NCBI RefSeq assembly: GCF_000188155.2
Contig: NZ_KE124774.1
Coordinates: 1,120,256 to 1,184,255, forward strand
From: Methylocystis sp. ATCC 49242
GTDB lineage: Bacteria; Pseudomonadota; Alphaproteobacteria; Rhizobiales; Beijerinckiaceae
Reading direction: 5' to 3'
DNA: 64,000 nt
Shown here: positions 24,822-33,544 of the stretch, piece after piece
Position numbering within the stretch: the first letter of the stretch is position 1
Layout: every line of letters begins with the position of its first letter
The notes under the pieces: model-generated
The model's input: only the letters and a program-made list of their open reading frames with translations
Database searches by the model: none
Told to the model about the DNA's origin: nothing
Translations under genes and position numbers: made by a program

Positions 24822-26057
24822 GTGAGAGTTTCGCGCTCGGAACCGGGTTTCGTTGTTTCATCGGTCGTCCATGCGGGACTGCTGACAGCGGCGCTTGTCC
24901 TGTTCTCGGACGCGAAGAAATTCGAAGACGCGCAGGAGATGATCCCCGTCGAGGTCGTCACCGACAGCCAGCTCAATCAGGTCACAAAGGGCGAGAAGGC
25001 GGCGCGCGAGACCAAACCCGGTCCGCGCGTCGACAAGGTCGCGCCGGTGAGCCAGACAAAGCCGCGCCCGCCTCAGGCCGAGGCGAAGAAGGACGTTCCC
25101 GCCCCGCCACCGCCCCTGCGCCGGCAGGCTGACTCCGGCGTGGACGACAAGCCGGAGCCGACGCCGCCCAAACGCATCGCAGCGCTGCCCCCGGCGCCGG
25201 AGCCGCCCGTGCGGCCTCAGCCGGAGAAGAAGATCGAGAAGCCTGTCGAGCCGAAGCCGGTGGAGGCCAAGCCCGCCCCCACGCCCCCGGCGAAGCCGAA
25301 GGCCGTCGCGCCGGAGGAAAAGGACGAGCCGAAGGAGGCCGAGGTCGTGAAGCCGAAGCCGCCGACGCGGCCCAAGCCCGAGAAGGAAGCCAAAGAAACG
25401 CCGGCGCCCAGGCCGCCGGAAAAGCCGAAGACCGAGCCCAGGACGGAGCCGAAGACGGAGGCGAAGACCGAGCCGCGCCTGAAGACCGACGAGGTCGCGA
25501 AACTTCTCGAAAGCAAGAAGCACGAGGAGAAGCCGGCAAAGGCGGAGAATCCGGACGGCGAGGCGTCCGACAAAAAGGCGAAGGGCGCGAAGCCGAAATC
25601 AGGAGACGAGGCCGCGCCGAAATCGAAGTTCGACGCGTCGAGCATCGCAAACCTCCTGAGCCGCGAGGCGCCGCAACGGACCGCCTCCACCGGCAAGGAA
25701 GTGCGCACCGCTTCGCTCGGCGCGCCGGAAGGCGCCGCGCAAAAGCTGTCCGCGTCCATGGAGGCGCGCATCGCGTCCTATATCCACGACCATTATCACC
25801 CCTGCTGGGCGTCGGCGCTCTCGCTGGGCGGCGAGACCTATGCGCCGGTCGTCGAATTTCACCTGTCGCGCGACGGCGCTCTGGAGGGCCGCCCGCGACT
25901 GATGAACGCGTCATCCAGCCCGACCGAGAAAGCGCGCGGCGAACAGGCGTTGCAGGCCGTGCGCCGTTGCAGTCCGATGAAGATACCCGCGGAATTCATG
26001 CCCTATTACGAAGAAGCGCTGCATGAAGTGACGATCCGTTTCCAGGATTCGAACTGA
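24822..26057 (+). CDS. tolA: Envelope-spanning protein TolA, 411 aa
   Basis: TolA links the TolQR motor to TolB-Pal. The GTG at 24822 gives a membrane helix ([20 protein letters not shown]). A long Pro/Lys/Glu/Ala-rich linker follows (about 45-290), probably extended or helical across the periplasm. The C-terminal TonB-like domain (about 305-411) contains [39 protein letters not shown] and [11 protein letters not shown], with a Cys pair likely to be disulfide-bonded. The linker is long and very Pro-rich. Confidence 0.93.
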   Translation: MRVSRSEPGFVVSSVVHAGLLTAALVLFSDAKKFEDAQEMIPVEVVTDSQLNQVTKGEKAARETKPGPRVDKVAPVSQTKPRPPQAEAKKDVPAPPPPLRRQADSGVDDKPEPTPPKRIAALPPAPEPPVRPQPEKKIEKPVEPKPVEAKPAPTPPAKPKAVAPEEKDEPKEAEVVKPKPPTRPKPEKEAKETPAPRPPEKPKTEPRTEPKTEAKTEPRLKTDEVAKLLESKKHEEKPAKAENPDGEASDKKAKGAKPKSGDEAAPKSKFDASSIANLLSREAPQRTASTGKEVRTASLGAPEGAAQKLSASMEARIASYIHDHYHPCWASALSLGGETYAPVVEFHLSRDGALEGRPRLMNASSSPTEKARGEQALQAVRRCSPMKIPAEFMPYYEEALHEVTIRFQDSN

Positions 26058-26100
26058 CCGTGCGCCTCGCATTCCACTCACGCTCAAAGAGACAGTTCGC

Positions 26101-27408
26101 ATGACACGCCTCATCACCCGTCGCGCCGCCGCAGGACTCATCGCCGGCGCAGCGATGGCGCCCTTCACGCCAGCGAGCGCCGGCCGCATCATCGAACTGA
26201 AGGGCGGTGGCTTCCAGCCGATCAACGTCGCTGTCGCGCCCTTCATCGGCGACGAGGCGGCGCGCACGATCACTTCGGTGACGATGAACAATTTCAAGCG
26301 CTCGGTGTTTCTGAAGCCGATCGACGGAGCGACGGTCGGCGAGGACGGTTCGCCCGACCAGACGCCCAATCTCGACGCCTACAAGGCCATAAACGCGCAA
26401 TTCGTTCTGACCGGCCGCTCGCAGCGCACTGGCGACGGACGGCTCAAGACCGAGTTCCGCCTCTTCGACGTCACCACCGGCGAGCAGGTCGCGGGGCAGC
26501 AATATGTGACTGAATCCGCGAACATGCGCCGCGTCGCGCATCTTCTGTCGGACGCCGTGTTCACGCGCGTCACCGGCGAGAAGGGTTTTTTCGACACGCG
26601 CGTCGTGTTCGTGGACGAGTCGGGCTCCAAGGACAAGCGCCGCAAGCGGCTCGCCATGATGGATCAGGACGGCGCCAATGTCCGCTATCTGACCCGCGGC
26701 GACGACCTCGTCGTCACGCCGCGCTTTTCGCCCTCGTCGCTCGATGTGACCTATATGGCCTTCAACAGCGACGGCGAGCCGAAAGTGCTGCTGATGAACA
26801 TCGAGAGCAGCCAGCGCGAGGTCGTCGGCAACTTCCCCGGCATGACCTTCTCGCCGCGTTTCTCGCCCGACGGCCAGAAAATCATAATGTCGCTGTCTCA
26901 GGGCTCCTCGACAAATCTCTATACGATGGATCTGCGGTCACGCACGACGACGCGCCTCACCGACACGAGCGCGATCGACACGGCGCCTTCCTTTTCGCCG
27001 GACGGCTCGCGGATCGCCTTCGAAAGCGACCGCGGCGGCTCGCAGCAGATTTACGTGATGGGCGCGCATGGCGGCGAGGCCAAACGCATCTCCTTCGGCG
27101 GCGGACGCTATTCGACGCCGGTGTGGTCGCCCAAGGGAGACTACATCGCCTTCACCAAGCAGAACGGCGGCAACTTCTCCATCGGCGTGATGAAGACGGA
27201 CGGCTCCGGCGAACGCATCCTGACCGAGGGCTTCCACAATGAAGGCCCCACATGGGCGCCGAACGGCCTGTTCCTGATGTTCTTCCGCGAAAGCGGCGGC
27301 GCCGGCGGGCCGAAAATCTACATGGTGGACGTGTTCGGCCGCACCGAGTTGCAGGTGCCGACGCCGGGTTACGCGAGCGATCCCGCGTGGGGGCCGTTGC
27401 AGGACTGA
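26101..27408 (+). CDS. tolB: Periplasmic beta-propeller protein TolB, 435 aa
   Basis: The N-terminal signal [20 protein letters not shown] contains RR and may be read by the Tat system; cleavage is likely near TPASA-G. A small N-terminal domain (about 30-150) precedes a six-bladed propeller with repeated SPDG/FSPD units: [51 protein letters not shown] and [13 protein letters not shown]. In most Proteobacteria pal and ybgF follow, but here the next gene is ung. Confidence 0.96.
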   Translation: MTRLITRRAAAGLIAGAAMAPFTPASAGRIIELKGGGFQPINVAVAPFIGDEAARTITSVTMNNFKRSVFLKPIDGATVGEDGSPDQTPNLDAYKAINAQFVLTGRSQRTGDGRLKTEFRLFDVTTGEQVAGQQYVTESANMRRVAHLLSDAVFTRVTGEKGFFDTRVVFVDESGSKDKRRKRLAMMDQDGANVRYLTRGDDLVVTPRFSPSSLDVTYMAFNSDGEPKVLLMNIESSQREVVGNFPGMTFSPRFSPDGQKIIMSLSQGSSTNLYTMDLRSRTTTRLTDTSAIDTAPSFSPDGSRIAFESDRGGSQQIYVMGAHGGEAKRISFGGGRYSTPVWSPKGDYIAFTKQNGGNFSIGVMKTDGSGERILTEGFHNEGPTWAPNGLFLMFFRESGGAGGPKIYMVDVFGRTELQVPTPGYASDPAWGPLQD

Positions 27409-27444
27409 CGCGCGGCAGGCGCCGGGCGTGCTAAACACTTCGCC

Positions 27445-28113
27445 ATGAACAAGCCCGTCCGCATCGACGAAAGCTGGAAGAAGCATCTCGCGAGCGAATT
27501 CGAGAAGCCCTATTTCGCGGAGCTTCGCGAATTCGTGCGCGGAGAATACGCCTCCGGCGCGGTTTATCCGCCGGCGGCGCAGATCTTCCGCGCCTTTGAC
27601 GAATGCCCCTTCGACAGCGTGAAGGTCGTCATCCTGGGGCAGGACCCCTATCACGGACCGGGTCAGGCGAACGGCCTATGTTTCGCAGTTCATTCGAATG
27701 TTCCGCCGCCGCCATCGCTGCAGAACATCTTCAAGGAAATCGAGGCCGATCTCGGCCATCCCGTCTCGCGCGATCCCGACCTTTCGCGCTGGGCGAGGCA
27801 GGGCGTGCTGCTGCTCAACGCGACACTCACGGTGCGCGCGGCGCAGGCGGGTTCGCATCAGAACAAGGGTTGGGAGCAATTCACCGACGCCGCCGTGCAT
27901 ACGCTGTCCCGCGAGCGCGACGGCCTTGTCTTCATGCTTTGGGGTTCTTACGCGCGGCGCAAGGGCGCCGGCATCGACCGAAAGAAACATCTCGTGCTGG
28001 AATGCGCGCATCCCTCGCCGTTATCGGCGCATAACGGCTTCTTCGGCTGCAAGCACTTCTCCCGAGCGAATGATTACCTCGCCGCGCAGGGGAAGACGCC
28101 GATCGAGTGGTGA
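27445..28113 (+). CDS. ung: Uracil-DNA glycosylase, 222 aa
   Basis: Removes uracil from DNA. Family 1 signatures are present: water-activating VVILGQDPYHGPGQANGLCF (Asp in GQDPYHG), QGVLLLNATLTVRA, LMLWGSYA-type VFMLWGSYARRKG, and the DNA-minor-groove loop ECAHPSPLSAHNGFFG. It lies 36 bases after tolB in the same direction. It may be co-transcribed, but has no functional link to Tol. Confidence 0.97.
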   Translation: MNKPVRIDESWKKHLASEFEKPYFAELREFVRGEYASGAVYPPAAQIFRAFDECPFDSVKVVILGQDPYHGPGQANGLCFAVHSNVPPPPSLQNIFKEIEADLGHPVSRDPDLSRWARQGVLLLNATLTVRAAQAGSHQNKGWEQFTDAAVHTLSRERDGLVFMLWGSYARRKGAGIDRKKHLVLECAHPSPLSAHNGFFGCKHFSRANDYLAAQGKTPIEW

Positions 28114-28116
28114 CAG

Positions 28117-28140
28117 CCTCTCCCCGCCTGCGGGGAGAGG
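28117..28140. repeat. Palindrome CCTCTCCCCGC/GCGGGGAGAGG
   Basis: A perfect 11-base inverted repeat with a two-base centre lies between ung and the GST gene (convergent). Such palindromes are frequent intergenic repeats in Hyphomicrobiales genomes. There is no T tail. Only this copy was recognised in the window. Confidence 0.5.
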
Positions 28141-28147
28141 CGGCGCG

Positions 28148-28795
28148 TCACGCGTTTGCGCTAGCCGCGGCGGCCTCGTGGATTTTCAGCAATTGCGCAT
28201 CCGTCTGGGCCACGTCCTTGACCGACGGACGCGATCCCACGCGCTCGATGTAAGCGGCAATCTTGGGCGTCGCCGGCACGAGGCCGAAGCCGGTCGTCCA
28301 GCGCAGCGCCGTTCCCCACAGAATGTCGGCGGCGGAGAAGCGCTCGCCAAGCAGATATGGCCCCGAGGCAAGCTGCTTGTTGATCAGCGCCATCACGCCG
28401 TCGAAATCCCCATAGGGGCTCATGCTCTGTGGCGGTTCGTGCTTCAGATGGCGATCGATGACCGCGGGCTCGAAGGCCGAGCCGTAAAACACGAGCCAGC
28501 GCAGGTAGGGTCCGCGCAGGGGATCGCCAATGGGCGGCGCGAGCTTTTTCTGTGGAAAAGCGTCGGCGAGGTAGATGAAGATCGCGCCAAGCTCCGTAAC
28601 CAGCGCTCCATTGTGAACGATGGCGGGAACCTTGCCGAGCGGATTGACCGCCAGATACTCGGGCTTCCGCTGCGCGCCGATCCTGAAATTGATGTCGCGC
28701 AGCTCATAGGGCGCGTCGAGTTCTTCGAGCAGGATCAGCACGCTCGACGAGCGCGTTTGCGGGGAGTGATAGAAGACGAGATCGGAGTCGCTCAT
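28148..28795 (-). CDS. Glutathione S-transferase family protein, 215 aa
   Basis: Soluble GST fold. The N-terminal thioredoxin-like domain holds LVFYHSPQTRSSSVLILLEEL and PLGKVPAIVHNGALVTELGAI, with the cis-Pro and the E-x-G binding pair. The C-terminal helical domain contains YLLGERFSAADILWGTALRW. A Ser-type active site (SPQTRSSS) suits beta/theta-like bacterial GSTs. The natural substrate is unknown. Confidence 0.9.
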   Translation of the reverse strand: MSDSDLVFYHSPQTRSSSVLILLEELDAPYELRDINFRIGAQRKPEYLAVNPLGKVPAIVHNGALVTELGAIFIYLADAFPQKKLAPPIGDPLRGPYLRWLVFYGSAFEPAVIDRHLKHEPPQSMSPYGDFDGVMALINKQLASGPYLLGERFSAADILWGTALRWTTGFGLVPATPKIAAYIERVGSRPSVKDVAQTDAQLLKIHEAAAASANA

Positions 28796-28810
28796 TTTTC
28801 GGCGTGTTCC

Positions 28811-29920
28811 TCAGGGCACGATCAACAGGAATGCGTATGTCGCAAAGACGACGAGATGTACGAGGCCGGTCAGCACATTCGTGCGTCCCGCGCCGAAGCT
28901 GACGATGCTGAGCATGAGAGTGAGCATCAGCATCACGGAGTCGCGCTTTTCCAGCCCGAACACGATGTCGTGACCTTTAATAGCGGCCAGCACCGAAATG
29001 GCCGGCACGGTCAGCCCGATGGTTGCGACGACTGAGCCAAGTGCTCCGTTGAGCGCCGTCTGCAGCGCGTTGCGCGCCGCAGCGCGGATCGAATTCAGCG
29101 ATTCGGGAAGCAAAACCAGCGTCGCGAGCGCAGCGCCGGCCACGGCGTTGCTGTTCTTCACGCCGAGGAATGCAAGTCCGTCTTCCATGGCGGGCACAAC
29201 CTGCTCCGCCAGAATGGTGACGCCGAGAAGGCTGGCGCACAGGCCCAGCATCGCCATGCTCGTGCTGCGAACCGACGGCCGCGACTCCCGATGCCCCAGC
29301 GCCGCCGTCCTTGCGTCCAGAAAATAGGAACGGTGTCGAACGGTCTGGATGAACAGGAACGCGCCATAAAGCACCACGGAAAGGGTGCTGATGAAATAGA
29401 GCTGGCTGTGGGTCAGCGTCGGCCCCGACGAGCTGATCGTATAATCCGGCAGTATCAGCGTGAGGACGGAAAGGGCGATGAGGACGGCGAGATAGGCGCT
29501 CGCGCCCATCTGCTGCAGTTCCTGCTCGCCATGACGGAATCCGCCCAGCAGCAGGCAGAGCCCGACCAGCCCGTTGCAGACAATCATGATGGCGGAAAAC
29601 ACCGCCTCGCGCGCTTCCGTCGGGTCGTCGGCGCCATGCTCGATCATCGAGGCCATGATCGCGACTTCGATGATCGTGACGGCTATGGTCAGCACGAGCG
29701 TGCCGTACGGCTCGCCCACCCGCACCCCGACGACCTCCGCATGTTCGAGCGTGGCGAACACCGAGCCGATGACCAGAATCGCGGCGACGACATAGGGCGC
29801 ATACATCAGGCCCGGAGGGATAAGCAGAAGCCAGTCCTCGCCAAAGGAGAAGACGGCCGCCGTCAGCAGGGCGAGCGCGGGAAAAACCGTCGCCCCAAGA
29901 CTGCCCCTCGTTCCCGACAT
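28811..29920 (-). CDS. ChaA-like Ca2+(Na+)/H+ antiporter, CaCA family, 369 aa
   Basis: About eleven membrane helices. Two CaCA alpha-repeat-like elements carry conserved acids: TIIEVAIMASMIEHGADDPT (first) and VLLPESLNSIRAAARNALQT (second). The acid in each is the ion-binding residue in the family. The protein is likely an ion/proton exchanger like ChaA or y4hA. The start at 29920 (MSGTRGSLGA) is chosen for its GGAG-rich upstream sequence; 30013 would overlap the uvrC promoter. Confidence 0.87.
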   Translation of the reverse strand: MSGTRGSLGATVFPALALLTAAVFSFGEDWLLLIPPGLMYAPYVVAAILVIGSVFATLEHAEVVGVRVGEPYGTLVLTIAVTIIEVAIMASMIEHGADDPTEAREAVFSAIMIVCNGLVGLCLLLGGFRHGEQELQQMGASAYLAVLIALSVLTLILPDYTISSSGPTLTHSQLYFISTLSVVLYGAFLFIQTVRHRSYFLDARTAALGHRESRPSVRSTSMAMLGLCASLLGVTILAEQVVPAMEDGLAFLGVKNSNAVAGAALATLVLLPESLNSIRAAARNALQTALNGALGSVVATIGLTVPAISVLAAIKGHDIVFGLEKRDSVMLMLTLMLSIVSFGAGRTNVLTGLVHLVVFATYAFLLIVP

Positions 29921-30042
29921 GAAGCCCCTGCTCCCCAGAATTCCGCCGCCGGCGGCATTTCCCGACGGCGAATCGGCTGTTGGCCAACACCACGGGAACG
30001 CACCCCTTTCCATTACCGAAAGCGGCGCATAAATCTAGGCGC

Positions 30043-32031
30043 ATGACTCCCCCGCCCGCTCAGCAAAGCGATCGTCCGCCAGAGGAAGATGACGCCTTCG
30101 AGACGACCGACGCCGCCTGCGCCGCGTTGGACGAGGCGCGCCCGGAGGAGGATGCGCCGCAGACGCCCGAGAGCGTCAAGCGCGGCGTGGCCGTCATCAA
30201 GAAATACTGGAAGCACGCGCCGAACAGCCCCGGCGTCTACCGCATGATCGCCGAGAACGGCGAGGTGCTTTATGTCGGCAAGGCCAAGAACGTCCGCAAG
30301 CGCGTAGCGAGCTACACGCGCCTCGCCGGCCATGTGAACCGCATCGCGCGGATGATCTCCGCCACCGCCTCCATGATGTTCATCTCGGTCGAGACCGAGA
30401 CGGACGCGCTGCTGCTGGAGGCCAATCTCATCAAGCAGCTGAAGCCGCGCTTCAACGTGCTGATGCGGGACGACAAGTCGTTTCCCTATATCCTCATCGC
30501 GAAGGACCATGAGGCGCCGCAGATCACCAAGCATCGCGGCGCGCGCGTTCGCAAGGGCCAGTATTTCGGCCCGTTCGCAAGCGTCTGGGCGGTCAATCGC
30601 GCGCTCAACGCCCTGGAGCGCGCCTTTCTGCTGCGCTCATGCTCGCAGAGCTTTTACGACAATCGTACGAGGCCCTGCCTGCTCTATCAGATCAAGCGCT
30701 GCGCCGGTCCCTGCACGGGCGAGATCTCCATCGAGGATTACAAGGAGCTGGTTCGCGAGGCCTGCGATTTTCTCTCCGGCAAGAGCCGAAGCGTGCGCGA
30801 GCACCTCGCGCGCGAAATGACGGACGCCGCCGAACGTCTGGAGTTCGAACGCGCGGCGCGGCTGCGCGACCGCATTTCCGCGCTTTCGGCCGTGCAGGGC
30901 GCGCAAGGCGTCAATCCGCGCACGATCGAAGAGGCCGACGTCTTCGCAATCGCCAAGGACGCGGGACGTTTCTGCATCGAGGCGTTTTTCTTTCGCGCCT
31001 TTCAGAACTGGGGCAACCGCTCCTATTTCCCGCGCGCCGACGCGAGTCTGACGGAAGCGGAAGTGCTCGACGCGTTCCTTGCGCAATTCTACGACGAACA
31101 TCCCTCGGCGCCGCTTGTTCTGATCTCTCATGCAATCGAGGACAGCGCGCTTCTGGAGGAGGCGCTGACCGCGAAGACGCGCCGCCGCGTCGAGGTGATC
31201 GCGCCGCAACGCGGCGAAAAGCGTGAACTCGTGGATCATGCGCTCACCAACGCCCGTCAGGCGCTCGGCCGCAAGCTTGCGGAGGACGCAAGCCAGCAGC
31301 GCCTGCTTGCCGCGATTGGCCAGGTCTTCCGTCTGCCCGAGACGCCGCGCCGCATCGAAGTCTACGACAACTCGCATACGGGCGGCGCACAGGCGATCGG
31401 CGCGATGGTGGTCGCGGGGCCGAGCGGCTTCATGAAGGCGCATTACCGCACCTTCAACATCAGGAATTCGGAGATAACGCCCGGCGACGACTATGCGATG
31501 ATGCGCGAAGTGCTCACGCGCCGCTTCGCCCGCCTCTCGAAAGAGACGGAGAAGGACAGCGATCCGGACGCCTTTCCATCGAAGCCCGATCTCGTGCTGA
31601 TCGACGGCGGCCGCGGACAGTTCGAGGCCGCGCGCGCGGCGATGCTGGAGGTTGGCGTGGAGGGCGTGGCGCTCGCCTCGATCGCCAAAGGCCGCGATCG
31701 CGACGCGGGACGCGAGACATTCTTCGTCGAGGGGCGCGAACCCTTCCGGCTGCCACCCCATGATCCCGCGCTCTATTTCGTGCAGCGCCTGCGCGACGAG
31801 GCGCATCGTTTCGCCATCGGCACGCATCGCGCGCGGCGCAAGAAAGAGTTCACGAAGAACCCGCTGGATGAAATTCCCGGGATAGGGCCGTCACGCAAGC
31901 GGGCATTGCTTCTGGCGTTCGGCTCCGCAAAGGGCGTCTCGCGCGCGGCTCTCTCGGATCTCGAAAAGACGCCGGGAATCAACAAGGCGACGGCGCGGCT
32001 CGTATTCGATCATTTTCAGCGGGGGGATTGA
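30043..32031 (+). CDS. uvrC: Excinuclease ABC subunit UvrC, 662 aa
   Basis: Makes both incisions in nucleotide excision repair. The GIY-YIG domain is at about 65-145 ([22 protein letters not shown]). The UvrB-binding motif is near 265-290 ([21 protein letters not shown]). The RNase H-like 3' endonuclease domain contains [17 protein letters not shown] (Asp) and [10 protein letters not shown] (second Asp). Tandem HhH closes it ([19 protein letters not shown]). The first ~60 residues are an acidic, Pro/Glu-rich extension. uvrB is also in this window, but 16 kb away and on the other strand. Confidence 0.96.
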   Translation: MTPPPAQQSDRPPEEDDAFETTDAACAALDEARPEEDAPQTPESVKRGVAVIKKYWKHAPNSPGVYRMIAENGEVLYVGKAKNVRKRVASYTRLAGHVNRIARMISATASMMFISVETETDALLLEANLIKQLKPRFNVLMRDDKSFPYILIAKDHEAPQITKHRGARVRKGQYFGPFASVWAVNRALNALERAFLLRSCSQSFYDNRTRPCLLYQIKRCAGPCTGEISIEDYKELVREACDFLSGKSRSVREHLAREMTDAAERLEFERAARLRDRISALSAVQGAQGVNPRTIEEADVFAIAKDAGRFCIEAFFFRAFQNWGNRSYFPRADASLTEAEVLDAFLAQFYDEHPSAPLVLISHAIEDSALLEEALTAKTRRRVEVIAPQRGEKRELVDHALTNARQALGRKLAEDASQQRLLAAIGQVFRLPETPRRIEVYDNSHTGGAQAIGAMVVAGPSGFMKAHYRTFNIRNSEITPGDDYAMMREVLTRRFARLSKETEKDSDPDAFPSKPDLVLIDGGRGQFEAARAAMLEVGVEGVALASIAKGRDRDAGRETFFVEGREPFRLPPHDPALYFVQRLRDEAHRFAIGTHRARRKKEFTKNPLDEIPGIGPSRKRALLLAFGSAKGVSRAALSDLEKTPGINKATARLVFDHFQRGD

Positions 32032-32120
32032 GCGGCGCCCGCCGCGCTGGCGCGCCATCGCCTCGCTGTCGATGAAACACAGCTTTTTCTTCAGCCGTGT
32101 AACCCGGAGGAATATGCTCG

Positions 32121-32429
32121 ATGTGGCGCAAGCTCAAAAGCTTCTTCTCGGCCTCGAAAACCCTGAACACCATGCTTGGCGATGTGATTTTTCAAACGCC
32201 AGCGTCCGAGGGCGCGGGATCGAATTCGTCGCTCGAATGGCGGGTGAAAACATCAGCAGATGAAAAATATGTTTATGTCGGCATGGAGATGATGCCGGAT
32301 TATTGGATCAGAGCGGGAGGAAGCTCGAAGAACTACATCAATTTCGATCTGGAAACCGCAATACGGGTTCGTGAAAATCTGGACAGATGCATCGAATTCG
32401 CTCGCAAGCGCTCAGGAAGCCGCGCATAG
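32121..32429 (+). CDS. Small hypothetical protein, 102 aa
   Basis: The frame from ATG 32121 begins with a basic helix MWRKLKSFFSASKTLNTM. It goes on as a likely beta-rich domain (LEWRVKTSADEKYVYVGMEM, PDYWIRAGGSSKNYINFD) and a C-terminal helix. GGAGG is 12 bases upstream, which is somewhat far. A second frame beginning at ATG 32114 (better spacing) runs to 32263 but has less protein-like composition. No family is recognised. It may be cotranscribed with uvrC. Confidence 0.5.
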   Translation: MWRKLKSFFSASKTLNTMLGDVIFQTPASEGAGSNSSLEWRVKTSADEKYVYVGMEMMPDYWIRAGGSSKNYINFDLETAIRVRENLDRCIEFARKRSGSRA

Positions 32430-32584
32430 CCACTCAACGGCGCCGGTCCGACCAATATCCCACTATAGCTATAACGGACATCCCGATCGCCGGGAAATGT
32501 CGCCGTCTACAATCAAGCTGCGTCCCGACGAAGACCGCGCGCTCTATGGCGGAGTTTGCCCGCGCCATTTAAAGTAATCTTCGC

Positions 32585-33430
32585 ATGTTCTTGCTTCGCC
32601 CCTTCTACGACGCCTATCTCAAATTCGAGCGCGACGACGGCTGGGCCATCGCCAGCCACATCGCGCTGTCGACGCTCACCGCGCTCTTTCCCTTCCTCAT
32701 CTTCATCACCGCGCTCGCCGGCTTCTTCGGAAGACAGGAAGTCGCCGACGCGGCGGCGAAGATCATCTTCGAAGCATGGCCGCCGCGGATCGCCGGGCCG
32801 CTTTCGGCCGAGGTCCAGAGCGTGCTGACCGAGCCGCGCCACGGCATGGCGACCATCGGCGCCGTGCTGGGCATTTATTTCGCGTCGAGCGGGGTCGAGG
32901 CGCTGCGCGTCGCGCTCAACCGCGCCTATGACGCGCGCGACCAGCGGCCCTGGTGGTGGCTGCGGCTGGAGGCAATTGTCTTCGTCTTCATCGGCGCCGC
33001 GTCCTTGCTCGCCATCGGCTTTCTGCTGGTGCTGGCGCCCCTCGCCCGCGCCATCGCCACGCAACATGCGCCGGCGCTTATGCATGAGCTCGAGCCGCTC
33101 TACGCGCCCGTGCGCTATGGCGTCACGACCGCCGTCGTCAGCGTCGCGCTGCTCGCGGCACATGTCTTCCTGCCGGCGGGACAGCGGCCGCTCGCGAGGA
33201 TCGTTCCCGGCTTCGCCCTGACGCTCCTCGCCTCGCTCGCCTGCGGCGCCCTTTTCGGCGCCTATCTGGCGGAATTCGCCGGCAGCTATGTCTCGACTTA
33301 CGCCGGACTCGCCTCGATCATGATGGCGCTCGTCTTTCTCTATTCGCTGGCGGTGATTTTCATTTATGGCGCGGAGTTGAACCAGGTTATCGCGTCGAAC
33401 GGCGACACACCCGGACAAAGCCAGGGTTAA
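32585..33430 (+). CDS. YihY/BrkB-family inner-membrane protein, 281 aa
   Basis: Six membrane helices and the family's landmarks: an early GWAIASHIALSTLTALFPFLIF, the central FASSGVEALRVALNRAYDAR, and WWWLRLEAIVFVFIGAASLL. The once-proposed ribonuclease BN role is obsolete, and transport of an unidentified substrate is now favoured. The stop TAA at 33428-33430 is part of a perfect CtrA-type box that belongs to ftsK. Confidence 0.9.
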   Translation: MFLLRPFYDAYLKFERDDGWAIASHIALSTLTALFPFLIFITALAGFFGRQEVADAAAKIIFEAWPPRIAGPLSAEVQSVLTEPRHGMATIGAVLGIYFASSGVEALRVALNRAYDARDQRPWWWLRLEAIVFVFIGAASLLAIGFLLVLAPLARAIATQHAPALMHELEPLYAPVRYGVTTAVVSVALLAAHVFLPAGQRPLARIVPGFALTLLASLACGALFGAYLAEFAGSYVSTYAGLASIMMALVFLYSLAVIFIYGAELNQVIASNGDTPGQSQG

Positions 33431-33441
33431 TCGGCCCTTAA
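33427..33441. promoter_or_regulatory. Perfect CtrA-type box upstream of ftsK
   Basis: TTAA at 33427-33430, seven bases, TTAA at 33438-33441, then CC: an exact match to the CtrA consensus TTAA-N7-TTAAC. It lies about 104-118 bases before ftsK and overlaps the stop codon of the preceding gene. Confidence 0.6.
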
Positions 33442-33544
33442 CCGAGGTTTTTTACGCTCGCGACAATTATCGGCGCGCCATCGGCGGCGCGCCCGGACGC
33501 GCCGGACATCCGGCGCCTCCCGAGACCGGCGGGCTTTTTCTCAC

